A DNA stretch of 64,000 nt from Zoroaster sp. YZ-2022 (lineage: Eukaryota; Echinodermata; Asteroidea; Forcipulatida; Zoroasteridae), in NCBI GenBank assembly GCA_029582265.1, contig CM055827.1, forward strand, positions 6,872,452-6,936,451, given 5' to 3'. The notes beneath the pieces are model-generated. The model was not told where the DNA came from, did no database searches, and worked only from the letters and a program-made list of their open reading frames with translations. Of this stretch, positions 1-39,778 are shown in pieces. The translations under genes were made by a program, and so were the position numbers. Each line of letters begins with the position of its first letter. Positions within the stretch are counted from its first letter, which is position 1.

Positions 1-1111
1 TTTTTTCTTTTTTCTATCTTTAAAATCCACTTTTATGAAGGTTTTTGGACTTTATTTCCATCCTAAAAAAAGTCCTCCCCTTCAAAAAAAAGAATTGTAT
101 TATAGTTGCCACTGCGCATGTACAATGACTGTGTTGGTCACTAACGGGGGAGTCGACAAGATCAGACTAACATGACTGAGGAAGTCATCGGATACTAAAA
201 ATTGCCTGATTTTTCGTGAAATAATTATCCTGGAATAATTTGAAGTATACGTCCATCATCATCCATATGTTCTCCACCTTACTGAGAAGTAAGATTACAT
301 TATTGGTTATATTGAATGAGAAAAAGTGGCGGTTGGATGACATTCTACCCTGCTCCCCCCCCCTTCCCCCGCCCCCTTTGGCTATGCCGCTGGTCACTGG
401 ACATCCTTCCAGTTCCAACTCCTTACCTCTAGTCCCACATGCCCCAAAAAGTTGATTTTTTTTTCCAAACACAATGCAAATGTGCATGCACCGCCTCATT
501 TTGCACTCGATCCTGAGCAATTTACCATTTATCTACGTACTTGTTGATCACATCATTGAGAATATCCATGCTAGAACAAGTCTCATTCATGGGAGGGGAA
601 AAATATGTAACTAGATTCACTCACATATTTCCCAAACAACTAAACATTTCTATTGTCTCCTGATCACGAAACATCGAATTGTCAAACCACCAGGGTCTTC
701 TCCAAACCACTAGTTACAATTTACAACCTGGCATTACGGAAATAACATGGTGCTACCACTAACATTAACCTTCCATACCATAACCTTCCAGGCTTCATGG
801 GACTTGTGATGTGTTCAGGGCTCCATCTCTTAATTCTTTCCGTACTCGGGTTTTCCGTGCCTTAGCCGTTACTAGTAACTGATGTGTATTTGAGTGTCTT
901 AACATTTTTGCATTGTATTATGTAATTTATAATTCATTGTATTTATATTTATATTTTTATTATTTTCTGTAGTTGGCGGCTCGTCCGCTGTTGGAATTGG
1001 ACAATAAATAAATAAATAAATAAATAATATAAATACATTATTCAACCATGCAAAGCTTCAAATATCTTTTGTAGCTATGGCTGCTAAACCAGACCAAGTC
1101 TTTATTTTCAG
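1..1111. other. Upstream stretch / probable ATIC intron 1
   Basis: No ATIC exon 1 was recognised. A C-rich run lies at 354-375. A (TAAA)n tract at 1003-1027 follows a stretch (about 780-1000) that resembles a LINE 3' tail. Confidence 0.5.
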
Positions 1112-28320
<27,209 letters not shown>

Positions 28321-30156
28321 ATGACATCACAGAACAGAGTAAGTTTACATTTTTTGTAGTTTGCATGTTGCTTGATTCTTTTTTGTTTCTTTGTTTTTTC
28401 CTGAAAAATGTGTTATTTTATAGATCACACATGTAAACGCCAAATTGCGACCGGTATATTATCCTGTGCCAATCTGGCCGTACCACGCGCCATGAACATC
28501 ACGGTTCAGCGTGTGTGATTGCAATAAATTTGGGAGGATTATCTGTGACGTTTATAGCATAAAATGATTCAAATGAAATAAACTCATTAGACTGCATAAA
28601 CTAATTTGAAAGCACTATTTTGAGACATTAAACTACACATGAACTTAGAACAATAATTCTTGTTTTATTCATTCAGTCTTTGCGCTGTACTTTAATGACC
28701 TCCTGGTTGGCTAACTATAAAATTCAAGTAAATGTAAATCCCTTTAATAATAGCTTGGTTTCGGAGACAGTTAAGGGCTGTTGTAGAACTCAACTTTCAT
28801 TTGTGCATTTTCTGAAATCCGTATCAAAACCTCCGCAAACAGGCTAGCCGTGACACAAAAGAATGTTATATATTTTAAAATGTAACTTTACTAAAGATGT
28901 TTTTTTTCTGTCTTTACATCCCTTTGTTTCAGACATGTTGACCTCTCCACACTGAGATCGTTGAGCAATGCAAAACGGCTTATAAGAATAATCTTATCAA
29001 ATCCTGTCCGAGTATACAATGCTTGATACATGACGTCAGTGTAAGGACAGAATCAAATCAAGTGTTATCACCCAATGCAAGAATTTCATCAATGAACTTA
29101 TTGCTCACAAAAAACAGTACTCAACGGACAACAGGCGCTGAAATAATTGGCACTCATATCAATGTCATTCATGACATCGTTTTGTATCATTAGATACTTG
29201 TTTCAGCTGTCGATAATTTTTAAACTATAAAGTAGTGCAAAGCACGTGTAAAATCTTTCAGAAATTTAATAATGCAGAAAATGTTCATTTTGTTTGAAAA
29301 CTATTTTTGTGATCTGTATGGTCGTTTATTCCTATAGGTAAATAAATAAGTATTATTAATGTGCAGTGCTAGAATTTAAAAAAAAGAAAAAAAAAAGCAA
29401 GTTTATTCCTGTTACGTGATTCTTTGATAACAATTGATGTAATTTCAGTCTCATTACCCCTGAAAGAATTAACATTGAAATATCTGTAAGCTTAAGCTTC
29501 TTAATTATTTTCAGTTTGTGGAAGATTGTTATCAAAGTAAAAGATAAAGAGAAAGTGGATTACAATTACAATGTTTTTGAGTTGGAATCTAACAAAAACT
29601 ATTTTCTTCTTAAAATAAAAAAATTGAGATTAAGCTAATGTCATAAGTTTTTGGTTATGTTTTTTTTTCTCAAAATATATTTTTCATATACATTTTATGA
29701 ATTAGCAATGAAGGCACTATGAAGTGTCAAAGACAAACAATCTTGTTTTCTTAAAAATAAACTGAAATAAAAACATGAAATTAAATTGGTCATGAAAAAC
29801 TAACTCATATATGATCATTGCGTATATTGTTCGGACTTTCAAAATCAAAATCATTCTATTTATAGAAACATCCACATTTTATTTTCCTATTGCATGAAAT
29901 GCTTTGTTGTATAATAGCATTCCAAGAATGACCAAGATGTCTGATAGACCATAAGCTGTGTGTGGTCATGTGAAATTATCAGTTAAGGTCGAGTTATTTT
30001 ATTTTTTTCGTTTGCTATATTCAAAACACTTCTCTCAATGCAATCTCGTTTTGGGATTCGCCAGTCAGGATAATTTTCCATTCTGATATTTGGTAAATGT
30101 TTCAAATTTGAATCAAGAAGGGATTGAGCAAAGAGGATCACCAACATATTTTTCTT
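28321..30156 (+). other. ATIC 3' untranslated / downstream region
   Basis: No coding content. A strong donor-like acaga|gtaagt at 28,339 and an acceptor-like ttgtttcag at 28,932 could bound a 3'UTR intron starting 18 bases after the stop. AATAAA-type signals occur near 28,524 and 28,577. Where the transcript ends is unknown. Confidence 0.5.
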
Positions 30157-30580
30157 TTAAAGGGGCAGTATTATCATGATCAGACCAAACTTTCAACAGG
30201 GCATGGAACAGAGCTGCCAACTCTTCCGGATTCTGCGGAAGACTTCGCGTATTTGACGGTAATTTACTTAAAATATATGCAAGGAGGCCTCTCCTTTTGG
30301 CACCAAAAGGAGAGGCCTCCTTGCATATATTTTAAGTAAGTAAATTACCGTCAAATACGCGAAGTTTTCCGCAGAATCCGGAAGAGTTGGCAGCTCTGCA
30401 TGGAATCGATGTCCTAGTTTAAGATGGATCCAGTGACTGAAAATTACTGGCTCATTTATGCAGTAGCAACGGTAATATGACCTTGATCATGTGGAGTATT
30501 ATTTTCAGTCACTGAGTTAATCTAAAACTAGCACTCTGATTCCATGCCCTGTTGATCATGAAGATATTGTCCCTTTTTAA
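30157..30580. mobile_element. TTAAAGGG palindromic MITE with a nested hairpin element
   Basis: The left end TTAAAGGGGCAGTATTATCA and the right end, whose complement starts TTAAAAAGGGACAATATC, share catgatca and caacagggcatggaatc arms. The same element without insertion is at 31,513-31,714. Extra length here is the 190-bp foldback at 30,209-30,398. Confidence 0.85.
30202..30405. mobile_element. Near-perfect foldback element (30,209-30,398), hAT-type ends, 7-8 bp target duplication
   Basis: The left arm 30,209-30,300 and right arm 30,303-30,398 are reverse complements around a 2-base centre, with one mismatch and one 4-base indel. The ends read CAGAGCTGCCAAC, close to the CAGAGATGCCAAC ends of the element at 9088. 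The flanks catggaa (30,202-30,208 and 30,399-30,405) repeat, extendable to gcatggaa. It interrupts the MITE at a sequence that is continuous in the sister copy. Confidence 0.93.
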
Positions 30581-31512
30581 ATGGCCTAATTTAGAATTAA
30601 AGACATAATTTTGTGTCAGACATGCGTTTGTTATTTGATATATCTGTTAATTCTCACTAAAAGTACTAGCGATTTATATCACTGTCTTGTATTCATTAAG
30701 AACTCTTTATTTCACACACTTTAATTTATATTCCAACAAGAGTTTTGGAATAAGTGATTTGTTTTCATGAACTATTCCAGTTTTTAAATAAATATACTTT
30801 GATTATTTAGTTAACAAGGGAAGGAACAACGATAATTATCTGATTACTAGATTATTATCCGAAAGCCAACATTACTTCCTAAACAATCTGTAATGTGTTT
30901 CAATCGTGTAACTCTCAGAGCAAGGATATTATGAATGAATGTGACCTCAAAAGTTGAGTAATGTAAACATGGCTGGAAAGTTATTCAGTAAATTCCTTGT
31001 TGTAGTATATACACTGTATTGTGTATTGAAGTGAAATAAATTCTTTAAGAAGCAAAATTGTCTCTTCCAATTGTCATTCTTCTGTGATGTGCATTTTTAA
31101 TCCGGGACCATAATTAACATTTCTGGAATGAAAATGCCCTTGAATCAGAAAATCAGTAGACAGTGTCTAAACAAATTATGGCTTAAAAATTACAAAATAA
31201 TCAACTATTTTTCCAGAAATATGATGTCCAGTTATTTTGCTATGGTCTACGAAACTCATCAGATTTTATTAAGTGGTTTTGAAAACAAAAAGGCAGTTAC
31301 GTAACAGGTGCTGTTTGCACAATTCAAAGTTATACAAATTGATGGATATACCCAGCACATAACATGGTGTGAATGAAAAACATTGCATTTGACGAACATT
31401 TTGTTTCTCAAATTTTGAATGGCATCTGGAACAGCACATTTGTTACTAAAGCGTATTTGTTTTCAAAATCAGGCAACCCAGACACAGTGAAAATGTCATA
31501 GAACCTAGGGGC

Positions 31513-31714
31513 TTATAGGGGCAGTATCATCATGATCAGAGCAGACAACAACAGGGGATGGAATCAGTGTTCCTAGTTTAAGATGAACACAGTGACTGAA
31601 AAAATACTGGCTCGTTTATGCAGCAGCAGTGGTATTATGTTCAGACACTGAGTCAATCTAAAACAAACACTCTGATTCCATGCACTGTTGATCATTACAA
31701 TATTGTCCCTTTAA
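31513..31714. mobile_element. TTAAAGGG palindromic MITE, uninterrupted copy
   Basis: About 200 bp with inverted ends (ggggcagtatcatcatgatc and its partner gatcattacaatattgtccc). The interior shares gtgactgaaaa-tactggctc and cactgagtcaatctaaaac with the copy at 30,157. Confidence 0.85.
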
Positions 31715-31749
31715 CGGGCCTATAAAAATAGAATTTGTATTATATTTTC

Positions 31750-34700
31750 ATCCATCGGTCATTCGTGATGCTAACAGGAAACGCGTTGCATAAATTATCA
31801 TTGCCCTGTATGGCACAGAAGCAACAATTGCATTTTATTCATCCGATTAATAAAGCCCAATTTTTCTATGCTACAAATTTTGAGGCAATGATCTATGGGT
31901 TACTTTTTGCCGGTTGAAATTAACTTTTGTAAATATGTCAAGAATACATTCACTTGATTGAAACTAACGCTGTTGTCTAATGAGCAAATGCACCGAGGCA
32001 CCATGCACTTTTAACATTTTAAGTGAAATCTTCAAAATAAATACACTTGTATTTCATCAAATTAGAAGTTATTCAACTACAACACTGAAAGAGAAGTAAA
32101 TAGGATCAACTTATTACCACCTTTTGCAAAGACAATCACAGAATCACTACATAAAGCTGAGAAAAATTTACAACAATTCAAAATTTGTGCAGTTTTTATG
32201 TCTGAGCGCAGTGCATGTCAGCCAATAATGATATGTTATTTTTAAGGAGTGGCTGATATTATTGCTCATGTCTGTGATATTCAAATTCTATTTGTAACCA
32301 CTATTGTTTCGAAACTTTGGTTTTAACATTGTTGCATTGACCTCTATTAGTTTCCTTCCTGTACTTCCTTATTGAACACATGTTGAACACATTTTTCTGA
32401 ACCCTTTTCTGAAACATATACTGAAACGTTGCCATCCTCAAATTAAGAGGCACAGTCTGCACTGTCAAGAACCCAGTAACATGTGTGATGTTGTTGAATT
32501 TTGCCTCGGTATTTACCTTTTTGAAGGTAAATCTAAAATGCATTTAATGTTCTCCTTATAGGACAGCTTGAGTGTACTTAGAGCAGATTAGATTCAATGT
32601 CTTCACGGAAATGTTTAGAATAATCCGTTTAAATGTACAAAGAAATAAATCAAACTTCCATGTCGTTCTTTCGTTCTATCATAATTTAGAAGCAAATACA
32701 ACCATGAGATAAACCTAAAAAAATGGAGTAAGCTTTGTAGTTATTTGGAACATTTTTTCACAGGAGATTAATTCTACAGATGAAGTCAGATAGATATTGT
32801 AAATAACTGTTTAGCTTGTAGATACAGCATAGCAATAAGACAATACTCTATTATAACATATTGCAGACAATTTATTTTCTGAAAATTTGAATCTGAAAAT
32901 TTGAGTTTGTTTTACTTTTTGAATATACCTTTACACATTCATAGATAATAAATAAACGTTTCGTCGCTTCAGTGCAAAAACGTTGTAGGCCTATACAAAA
33001 ATGCATAAGCCTAAAATGTCATATCTCCATCATCAATTTCTGTACTCTGGCATTAACACACTTTGTGGAGTTCAAAAGTATTGTATCTTGTGCCATAGAT
33101 TTTGCACATCTGGTAATTTAAAGAAGATACAATGTATTTATTCTGAGCAAAATTTGTTAGTTCAAAAAGTCTTAAATGCGAGCTCAAAGTAATGGCTCAA
33201 ACATTCTACCATCAGTTTTATACAATGTCAGTTTTACATTATAAATTTACAATGTAATTTTTTTTTAAATAACCAATACTTCTATAACGTCTTTTAAATT
33301 TTTCTACATTAAACTTGATAAAGGTATAACGCACGCAAAGGTAACATTTTTGGAGTATTAATTTACTCAGGGACACACTGCTAGATTAGGGGACACACAG
33401 AAAATGTATGGTAAACTCACCATGTGAAAGAAGAGGGGAGGGGCATGTACCCCATTTGCACCCCTGGATCTGGAAATGTTTCCAGTCCTGAAAGATAATT
33501 GAAAAGAACAAACTATCTCATGCCATTTGTTAATTTTGTGTGTGCTTAAAGATACATTATTGCCCTGTTCCTGTGAAAAGACGTAAATGAAATAACTTTA
33601 TTTCAAATAAGTAATTTCACATAATAATTGAGGGGGCTTGGATAGGCCTAAAGAGTAATTAAATGAATAAATGAATTGATAACGTAGCATGGTAAACATT
33701 TGGATGAACAATGTCACCTTGAGATGGTTTTACAATGCTTCAGTCAATTATTTTTTGAAACCTCTGACTTTTTTTTACACCTTTATAAGGAAAAATAGAA
33801 GTGTACTGATGTAAATTTACCGTGGGGTGCCATGGTCGAGCGGTTTAGTGCATCGGATTTGTGTTCTGATGGCTGAGTCGTCAGAGTGTGTGGGTTCGAA
33901 GCCTTTTACTTGCCGCGACCATGGTGCTTGTGTCCTTGAGCAAGACACTTTACCATAATTGCTGCGAGGGCCGAATTGAACCCAGCCACTGGGGATGTAC
34001 AAGCCAGGATAAATGGGAGGGTTGCATCAGGAAGGGCATCCGGCGTAAAACCTATGCCAAATCAATTATGCGGACCATGATCCGCTGTGGCGACCCCTAA
34101 CGGGAGCAGCCGAAAGAGGACAACAACTGATGTAAATTTACCATAACGTTTACGTTCCCTCTAATTGTTTTTATGTGTGCCGCCACCTGCCCTGGATCCA
34201 TTCTGAAACACTGTATTTAAGGAAAGAATGTACCATTTTCAGAAACCCATGTTAAAAAGAATTTGTGCAGGATTTAATTCAACTACAAATGCACTTTTGT
34301 TATTCAAAATAAATTTAAACAATGTACACTTGTTTAGGCCTAATTGTTTGATGCTTTCAGAATAATGCAACAAGAATGATGCTTTTCCATCCAGACTATA
34401 TTCACAAGTTCTTCCAATTATGAACTCTTTTCTGGTGTATTAGAAAAACTCGCTTGTGTTTTGCTTTTCACATTTTCAAAGTTAATTTGATTGTTTGTTG
34501 AAGTAGAATGGAAGTAAATTATCTTCAAATAAGTACTTTCAAACGCTAATTGACTGGGCATGGATAATTAAGTGAATAAATGAATTCAGGACACAGTGTG
34601 ATAAGTTCGTCACCTATTCGGTCTGTATAAGAATATACTTCGGTCACTTTTTTTGTTAAATATCTCATTTAAAAGTAACTTGCTTTTTTCTTTAAGGAAA

Positions 34701-35200
34701 AGTGTAAGCGATTAAAAACTAAATTGCTGTCAAAATTTGAAAAATGAAAGATTGATTTCTTATTTCAATCATGAGCTCTTACATGTATATTAATAACAAA
34801 TGTCTTGAACCTTTCAAGTCTGATATCAAGGATGACATTTTCAAGATAATTATTCCATCCCCCATGCTTTGGGGCTATTTTAACATTGGAACATTTCTAT
34901 TTTATTTGAAAAAGGGAACCCAAACTAAATATTTTTATAAATATCTTGAGAAGCATATATATGGTTTTTCAGTAGTTAGGGCCTATGTACCGAAATGAAT
35001 TTATGGTGGGTGGATCCCGTCATAACCAACAGTTGGCACTGTTTGACTTGAAAACCAAGCTTCTCAATGACAACTATTGTGTGGAATGACTATCTTTTGT
35101 ACATTTCAGTATTGGTTTTCATTAATTGTGTGATCATAATATTATGAAATGACGAAATGGTGTTTTAGTCACGTGTAATATTGTGAAGGTCTGAATGTAT
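31750..35200. repeat. Local segmental duplication, unit A (flank of TRIM copy 1)
   Basis: Non-coding sequence that recurs at 38,180-39,760 plus 42,250-43,400 (unit B) and in part at 43,560-45,200 (unit C). Shared blocks include attcatccgatt-attaaagcccaatttt, aggatcaactta-ccaccttttgcaaagac, ctctattataacatattgca and atgcttttccatccagacta. Similarity is interrupted by many small indels. A SINE (33,825-34,127) is present only in this unit. Confidence 0.8.
33825..34127 (+). repeat. tRNA-derived SINE, copy 3 (plus strand)
   Basis: A box tggtcgagcgg near 33,833 and B box ggttcgaagcc near 33,892, in the order of a pol III promoter. The body ends gtggcgacccctaacgggag + cagccgaaag. It resembles a Leu/Ser-type tRNA head and carries no evidence of being a functional tRNA gene. 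Confidence 0.85.
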
Positions 35201-35227
35201 TTTATTTGTGTTCATTGCTGCTATCTC

Positions 35228-37102
35228 TTACACTCTGTGATATATTTGTGTACATTGACTGCCAACAAATGCAAGGTTACCATGAGGAGTATATGTGATA
35301 TCATTATAGATATCTTTTACACCAGTATTACCTTCTCTGGCTATGCTTTCAGGGTTGGTGCCTGCGCTGTAATGATATATGTTATGTTCTGATCCCATAA
35401 ATATCCCTGCAGGAAGTGTAACATAGACGTCACCTACTTTGTCACAGCATACCCCATAAGGAATATTATCTTTATATGTAGCGATTGTGTTACTTTTATT
35501 ATTATTTAAATCAACACACATGAGTGTGTGTTTGTCTCTGTTGGTGTAGTAGATAAGTTGCTGGTTGCTGATGGCCATGTATGCATCAATCCCAGGAGCA
35601 GCCAGTGTTTTGATGAGTGATCCATCGGAGTTGTGTAGAGATATCACTTCTTTGCTCTTATAACCCACTGCTATCATATTGTTGTCGTCCACTGCAAGGC
35701 ATGTTGGTTTTCTGTCGGACTCTTTACCTGGTGTGAACTGATTGAGGAGCTGATAGTTTTGGCTGAATATCTTGATTGTAGGACCGTCAAGGATAATGAG
35801 CTGGTCATCCTTGTTTACTGCTATAACAGTGGGATTTTGTAGATGGTCAAGAAACCAAGATTGACCAGCAGTGTGTAAAACCTCACCACTTGGACTTAAT
35901 TTAATGAGTTTGTGTTCACTTGCTTTGTTCACTACAACTATATTACCTGTTGAAAATGATGCGATGAGTTCTCCTCCGAATTTGGACTTGACCTTTAATT
36001 CCCACTTTTCTTTTGGTAGAAGTGTCCCAAGTTCAGCCTCGTACCGACTCTCCTTGAAGCCAATGAATGACAGGTCATAGGTCAAATTTTCAGTTTGTCC
36101 ATCATCCACATCGATGTAGTCATGGAAAAGCTCTTGTCTAATCTTCAAGATTTCCAGGCGATTTGAATCAGTCTTTGCAGATTGTACCATATTCACTGTT
36201 TTCTCTACAAAAACAAAACGTGCCAGTGTTTTACATTTTCTTTTGTACATCGCTGAGGCCTGTTGCATCATGGATATTTCTTTTTGTATAATTTTTGCTA
36301 TTTTCACCTCTGTTATCCTGGAAATTTGACTTTGTGTTTCATTGAGCATGATGTCCAGTCTGTCTTTCAAATGTGGCAACCTTGTTGAAACACATCTTGG
36401 ATTTGTACATCCATAAAGCTGTGAAGCACCTTTATTGACCTCTTGTAGACATCTATCAAATACCTTTTTTAAATTAAAAAATGTATGCATTGGTTCTCTG
36501 TGGTGTGAAGTTGTACATAATTTGCAAATCAGTTGCTCACATGTTATACAGTACAGACTCAGTTCTTGACTGTGATGAATGTCACACTTATGGATGTTAA
36601 TCTCTGATTCATTTTTTAAGGTGGACTCTTCTTGCAGCTGCGCCAAAGTCTTAATTACGTGAGTCCTCAATGCAGCCCAACGCTGATGTGCCTTCTGACA
36701 TTCCTGGCAGAGATAATGTTCACAATCCATACATCGAGAAATTGCCTCATTTTCCTCATCACATGCCTGACATATGATCTTTGACCTGATCTTTGACCCT
36801 TCACCTTGTAAAAGTTGTTCTTGTTTGCTGACTTCCTCCACCAGAGATATGAGAGTGTAGTTGTTGGGTAACTTTGTCACTCTATCTTGTGGTATGATAG
36901 TTTCTCTCTGACACAGAGGGCATGTTAGCTTGTGGTTGTCTGGATCTTGACTTTGCTTGAGTTCTTCAAGACATCTGAGACAGAAACTGTGTGAGCAGTC
37001 AAGCATTTTGGGTTCTGTGTAACGGATACAACAGATTGAACATTCCAGGTGTCCTTGGATGATCTTGCTTAGCACTGACTCTGCAGTTATGCCTTCAGCC
37101 AT
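35228..37102 (-). CDS. TRIM-type protein: RING, two B-boxes, coiled coil, C-terminal propeller (intact, intronless)
   Basis: A single 624-residue frame from ATG at 37,102. The RING is C3HC4: Cys21, Cys24, Cys36, His38, Cys41, Cys44, Cys61, Cys64. B-box 1 spans about 111-148 (CQACDEENEAISRCMDCEHY, then LCQECQKAH). B-box 2 spans about 171-206 (HKCDIHHSQELSLYCITCEQ, then LICKLC). A helical region follows (about 210-340), then an NHL-like beta-propeller from about 390 to the end, with repeats such as NPTVIAVNKDDQLIILDG and KPTCLAVDDNNMIAVGYK. The layout is that of TRIM2/3/TRIM56-like E3 ubiquitin ligases, which are expanded in several invertebrate deuterostomes, partly in innate immunity. No orthologue can be named. 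AATAAA on the minus strand overlaps the 3' end (near 35,202). Two relatives lie 8-10 kb away. The lack of introns may reflect retroposition or a family habit. Confidence 0.92.
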   Translation of the reverse strand: MAEGITAESVLSKIIQGHLECSICCIRYTEPKMLDCSHSFCLRCLEELKQSQDPDNHKLTCPLCQRETIIPQDRVTKLPNNYTLISLVEEVSKQEQLLQGEGSKIRSKIICQACDEENEAISRCMDCEHYLCQECQKAHQRWAALRTHVIKTLAQLQEESTLKNESEINIHKCDIHHSQELSLYCITCEQLICKLCTTSHHREPMHTFFNLKKVFDRCLQEVNKGASQLYGCTNPRCVSTRLPHLKDRLDIMLNETQSQISRITEVKIAKIIQKEISMMQQASAMYKRKCKTLARFVFVEKTVNMVQSAKTDSNRLEILKIRQELFHDYIDVDDGQTENLTYDLSFIGFKESRYEAELGTLLPKEKWELKVKSKFGGELIASFSTGNIVVVNKASEHKLIKLSPSGEVLHTAGQSWFLDHLQNPTVIAVNKDDQLIILDGPTIKIFSQNYQLLNQFTPGKESDRKPTCLAVDDNNMIAVGYKSKEVISLHNSDGSLIKTLAAPGIDAYMAISNQQLIYYTNRDKHTLMCVDLNNNKSNTIATYKDNIPYGVCCDKVGDVYVTLPAGIFMGSEHNIYHYSAGTNPESIAREGNTGVKDIYNDITYTPHGNLAFVGSQCTQIYHRV

Positions 37103-37539
37103 CTTGAATTTACAGACCTATTTGAAGAAATCAAAAATAAACACCATTATGAATAATCCTAAGGAAGTGGCATTTGGCATTTGAGATTTTCTTTTCGTTA
37201 AGAATAACTGAAATGTTGTGCTTTTCTAATCAAGCGGATCTTAGTTAACATAGACTCACGTGTTTCAGACATTTCTATGCATACATAGACATTTTTATGC
37301 ATACATAGACCTACATGTATGTCAAGCATAATGGTAGTCAAAAACATAAACGTGGTAAAACAAATATTTGTAACTGTAAGAGCTATGGGATATGCTTACT
37401 ATACGGTTGTCAGTTTATCCATTTGGAACGATAAGTAAAAGTAAAGTTTAACTCTAGTTTCGTTGGCATGAAACGACTGAGAATATTTCTATTCCCCCTG
37501 GATGGGATGCCAGTCTAACGCTGGTTACTTCCCTATTTC

Positions 37540-37702
37540 CAGGTAACTATTTATACTCCTGGATGAAGAGAATCAATTACGGTAAAGTGTCTTGCTCATG
37601 GACACAAGCACCACGGTCACTGTGAGGATTCTAACCCACATTCCGGCGCCCCAGCCATCAGAACACAAGTCCGATATGCTAGACAGCTCTGCCGTGGCGC
37701 CC
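37540..37702 (-). repeat. Partial tRNA-derived SINE, copy 4
   Basis: Head-proximal part only: on the minus strand gcgccacggcagagctgtct, then the shared body acactttaccgtaattgatt and tcatccaggagtataa. No (AAT)n tail is seen. Confidence 0.65.
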
Positions 37703-39778
37703 GCTTTGGAATGATAGGCACAATAATATATACTCACGGAATTTAAAAACGCATCATCCCAATATTTCACATATTTTTCAACACCAGATTATTGCAGTGA
37801 GAAATAAGAACATAGGTTAACGTTTAAAACAGTGACCCATTATTTGATTAATTTGAGTGTTTTAATTTACTGGTACTAATCCTTGACAGATTTTGTTGTT
37901 CATTGTTTCAAATAAAAGCTTATAACTTCCTTAACACCAGAAAATAACAATTTAACATTTAAATATATTTTGTGCCGTCAACTCGGCGCAAACAAGGCGG
38001 TTTATCTTTAAGGACTAATGAATCAGACTCAACCTTCATGAATCAAGATTCAAGAGTACAAATCTGATTCTTAAAGATTTATACGTCATTGCTCACCACC
38101 TTTTATTTCCTGATGCCTCAATATATACATCAATAATTGTGACTTGTCTGATGTTAGGTAAGCTTAACTGCCTCTCACCATAAGAAAGCAACAGATTCCA
38201 TCACAGGTGCAACAATTGCATGATGGCTTATTCATCCGATTGATTAAAGCCCAATTTTGCTACGCCACAAATTTGAAGCAATGATCTGTGGATTATTTAG
38301 TGTTTGATGAAATTAACAAATCATTCACACTAATCTCAGCCATTTTTTTTTACATTTGTTTTCGAGTGATGAACCGGTCTTCACTCGATTAGAATCAAGT
38401 CAATATAATGTTTACTAACACTGATGTGTAATGAGCACTAATGCACCATGCCCTTAACGTTTTAACTGAAATCTGCCAAATAAATGCGCCTGTAATTCAT
38501 CTGATCAGATGTATTAATCTACAACACTGAAATAGAAGTAAATAGGATCAACTTACCACCTTTTGCAAAGACAATCACTACACGAAGCTGAGAAATATTT
38601 ACAAAAATCCCAAAATTTGTGCAGTTTTTATGTCACCCGATGCATGTGCATATCAACCAATAATGGTATGTTATTGTTAAGGAGTGGCTGATATACTTGC
38701 TTGTGTTTATGAATTCCACGACGTATTTTATAACCACTATTGTTATGGAAATTTGGTTGTAACTCTTGTGGCATTGACCTTGGGGTTTGTCCTTATAAGG
38801 GCAGAAACTCATGAAAATGTAAACACAAAGCTTCACACTGCGATGCATTTAGTCATTGAGAACCAAACATGTCTCTCTCGGTCTTTGCTGTTTACATGTG
38901 GCCAAGGGCAGATCTAGGAGAAACGTATTGGGGAGGGGGGGGGGGGGGAGGGGAGCAAAGGCTGGAGGGGCGGACTTTAATCTGAGGCAATATCAGCGTT
39001 TTCAAGACCTTGTTTCGAAGTATTGTTGCCCATGATGCAGTTGTGAGTTACCTTTTAATTTTCTAACCAAATCAATTTTATATACATACATTTAATTTTT
39101 ATTAATTTATTTACTTTGTTGTTGTTTTTGGGGTGTAGTGGGGGAGGCGGCTTTGGAAAAGTTTGAGGTGCCATGGCCGCCTCTTGTTTTTCACATCAAC
39201 AATGTTGCAACAACAAAGCAAGTTTCTCCTTGAATGCTACATCTCTTCTTCCTTGAGTGAAGGATTTTTTTTTTATTCTTCCATTAGTTTCCTTCCTGTT
39301 CTTCTTTGTTGAACATATGTTTTTTTCTGAACCCTTTTCTGAAACATGTACTGACGTTGTTATACTTAAATTAAGAGGCACAGTCTGCACTGTCAAGAAC
39401 CCAGTAAAATGTGTGATTTTGTTGAATTTTGCCTCGGTAAATAAATCTAGAACGTATTTAATGTTCTCCCATTAGGGTAGTTTGAGCGTACTTAGAGCAC
39501 ATAGAGTCAACGTCTTCACAAAATTGTTTAGAATTATCCGTTTAAATGTAAAAAGAAATAAATCAAACTTTCATTCGTTCTGTAGTTCTATCATAATTTA
39601 TAAGCAAATACATCACAACAAAACAATGAGATAAAACTAAAAAATGGAGTAAGCATTGTAGTTGTAATTTTATTTTGAACATTTTTCACTAAGGAGATTA
39701 AACCTACAGATGAAGTCAGAGAGATGTTGTAAATATTAAAATGTAACAATTTAAAAAGGTTTATTTGTTTAGTTTATT

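Noticed and set aside
1077..1111. ATG at 1077 (atggctgctaaaccagac) as the ATIC start directly before exon 2
   Set aside because: It reads into a different frame from LLSVSNKTG, and the sequence just before 1112 is a good acceptor (tttattttcag). Exon 1 is more likely farther upstream.
30124..30339. Coding frame at 30,124-30,339
   Set aside because: It runs through a MITE and one arm of a perfect hairpin element.
33825..33910. Functional tRNA gene
   Set aside because: A and B boxes are present, but the sequence continues into a SINE body and the same head recurs at four other sites; the acceptor stem was not found.
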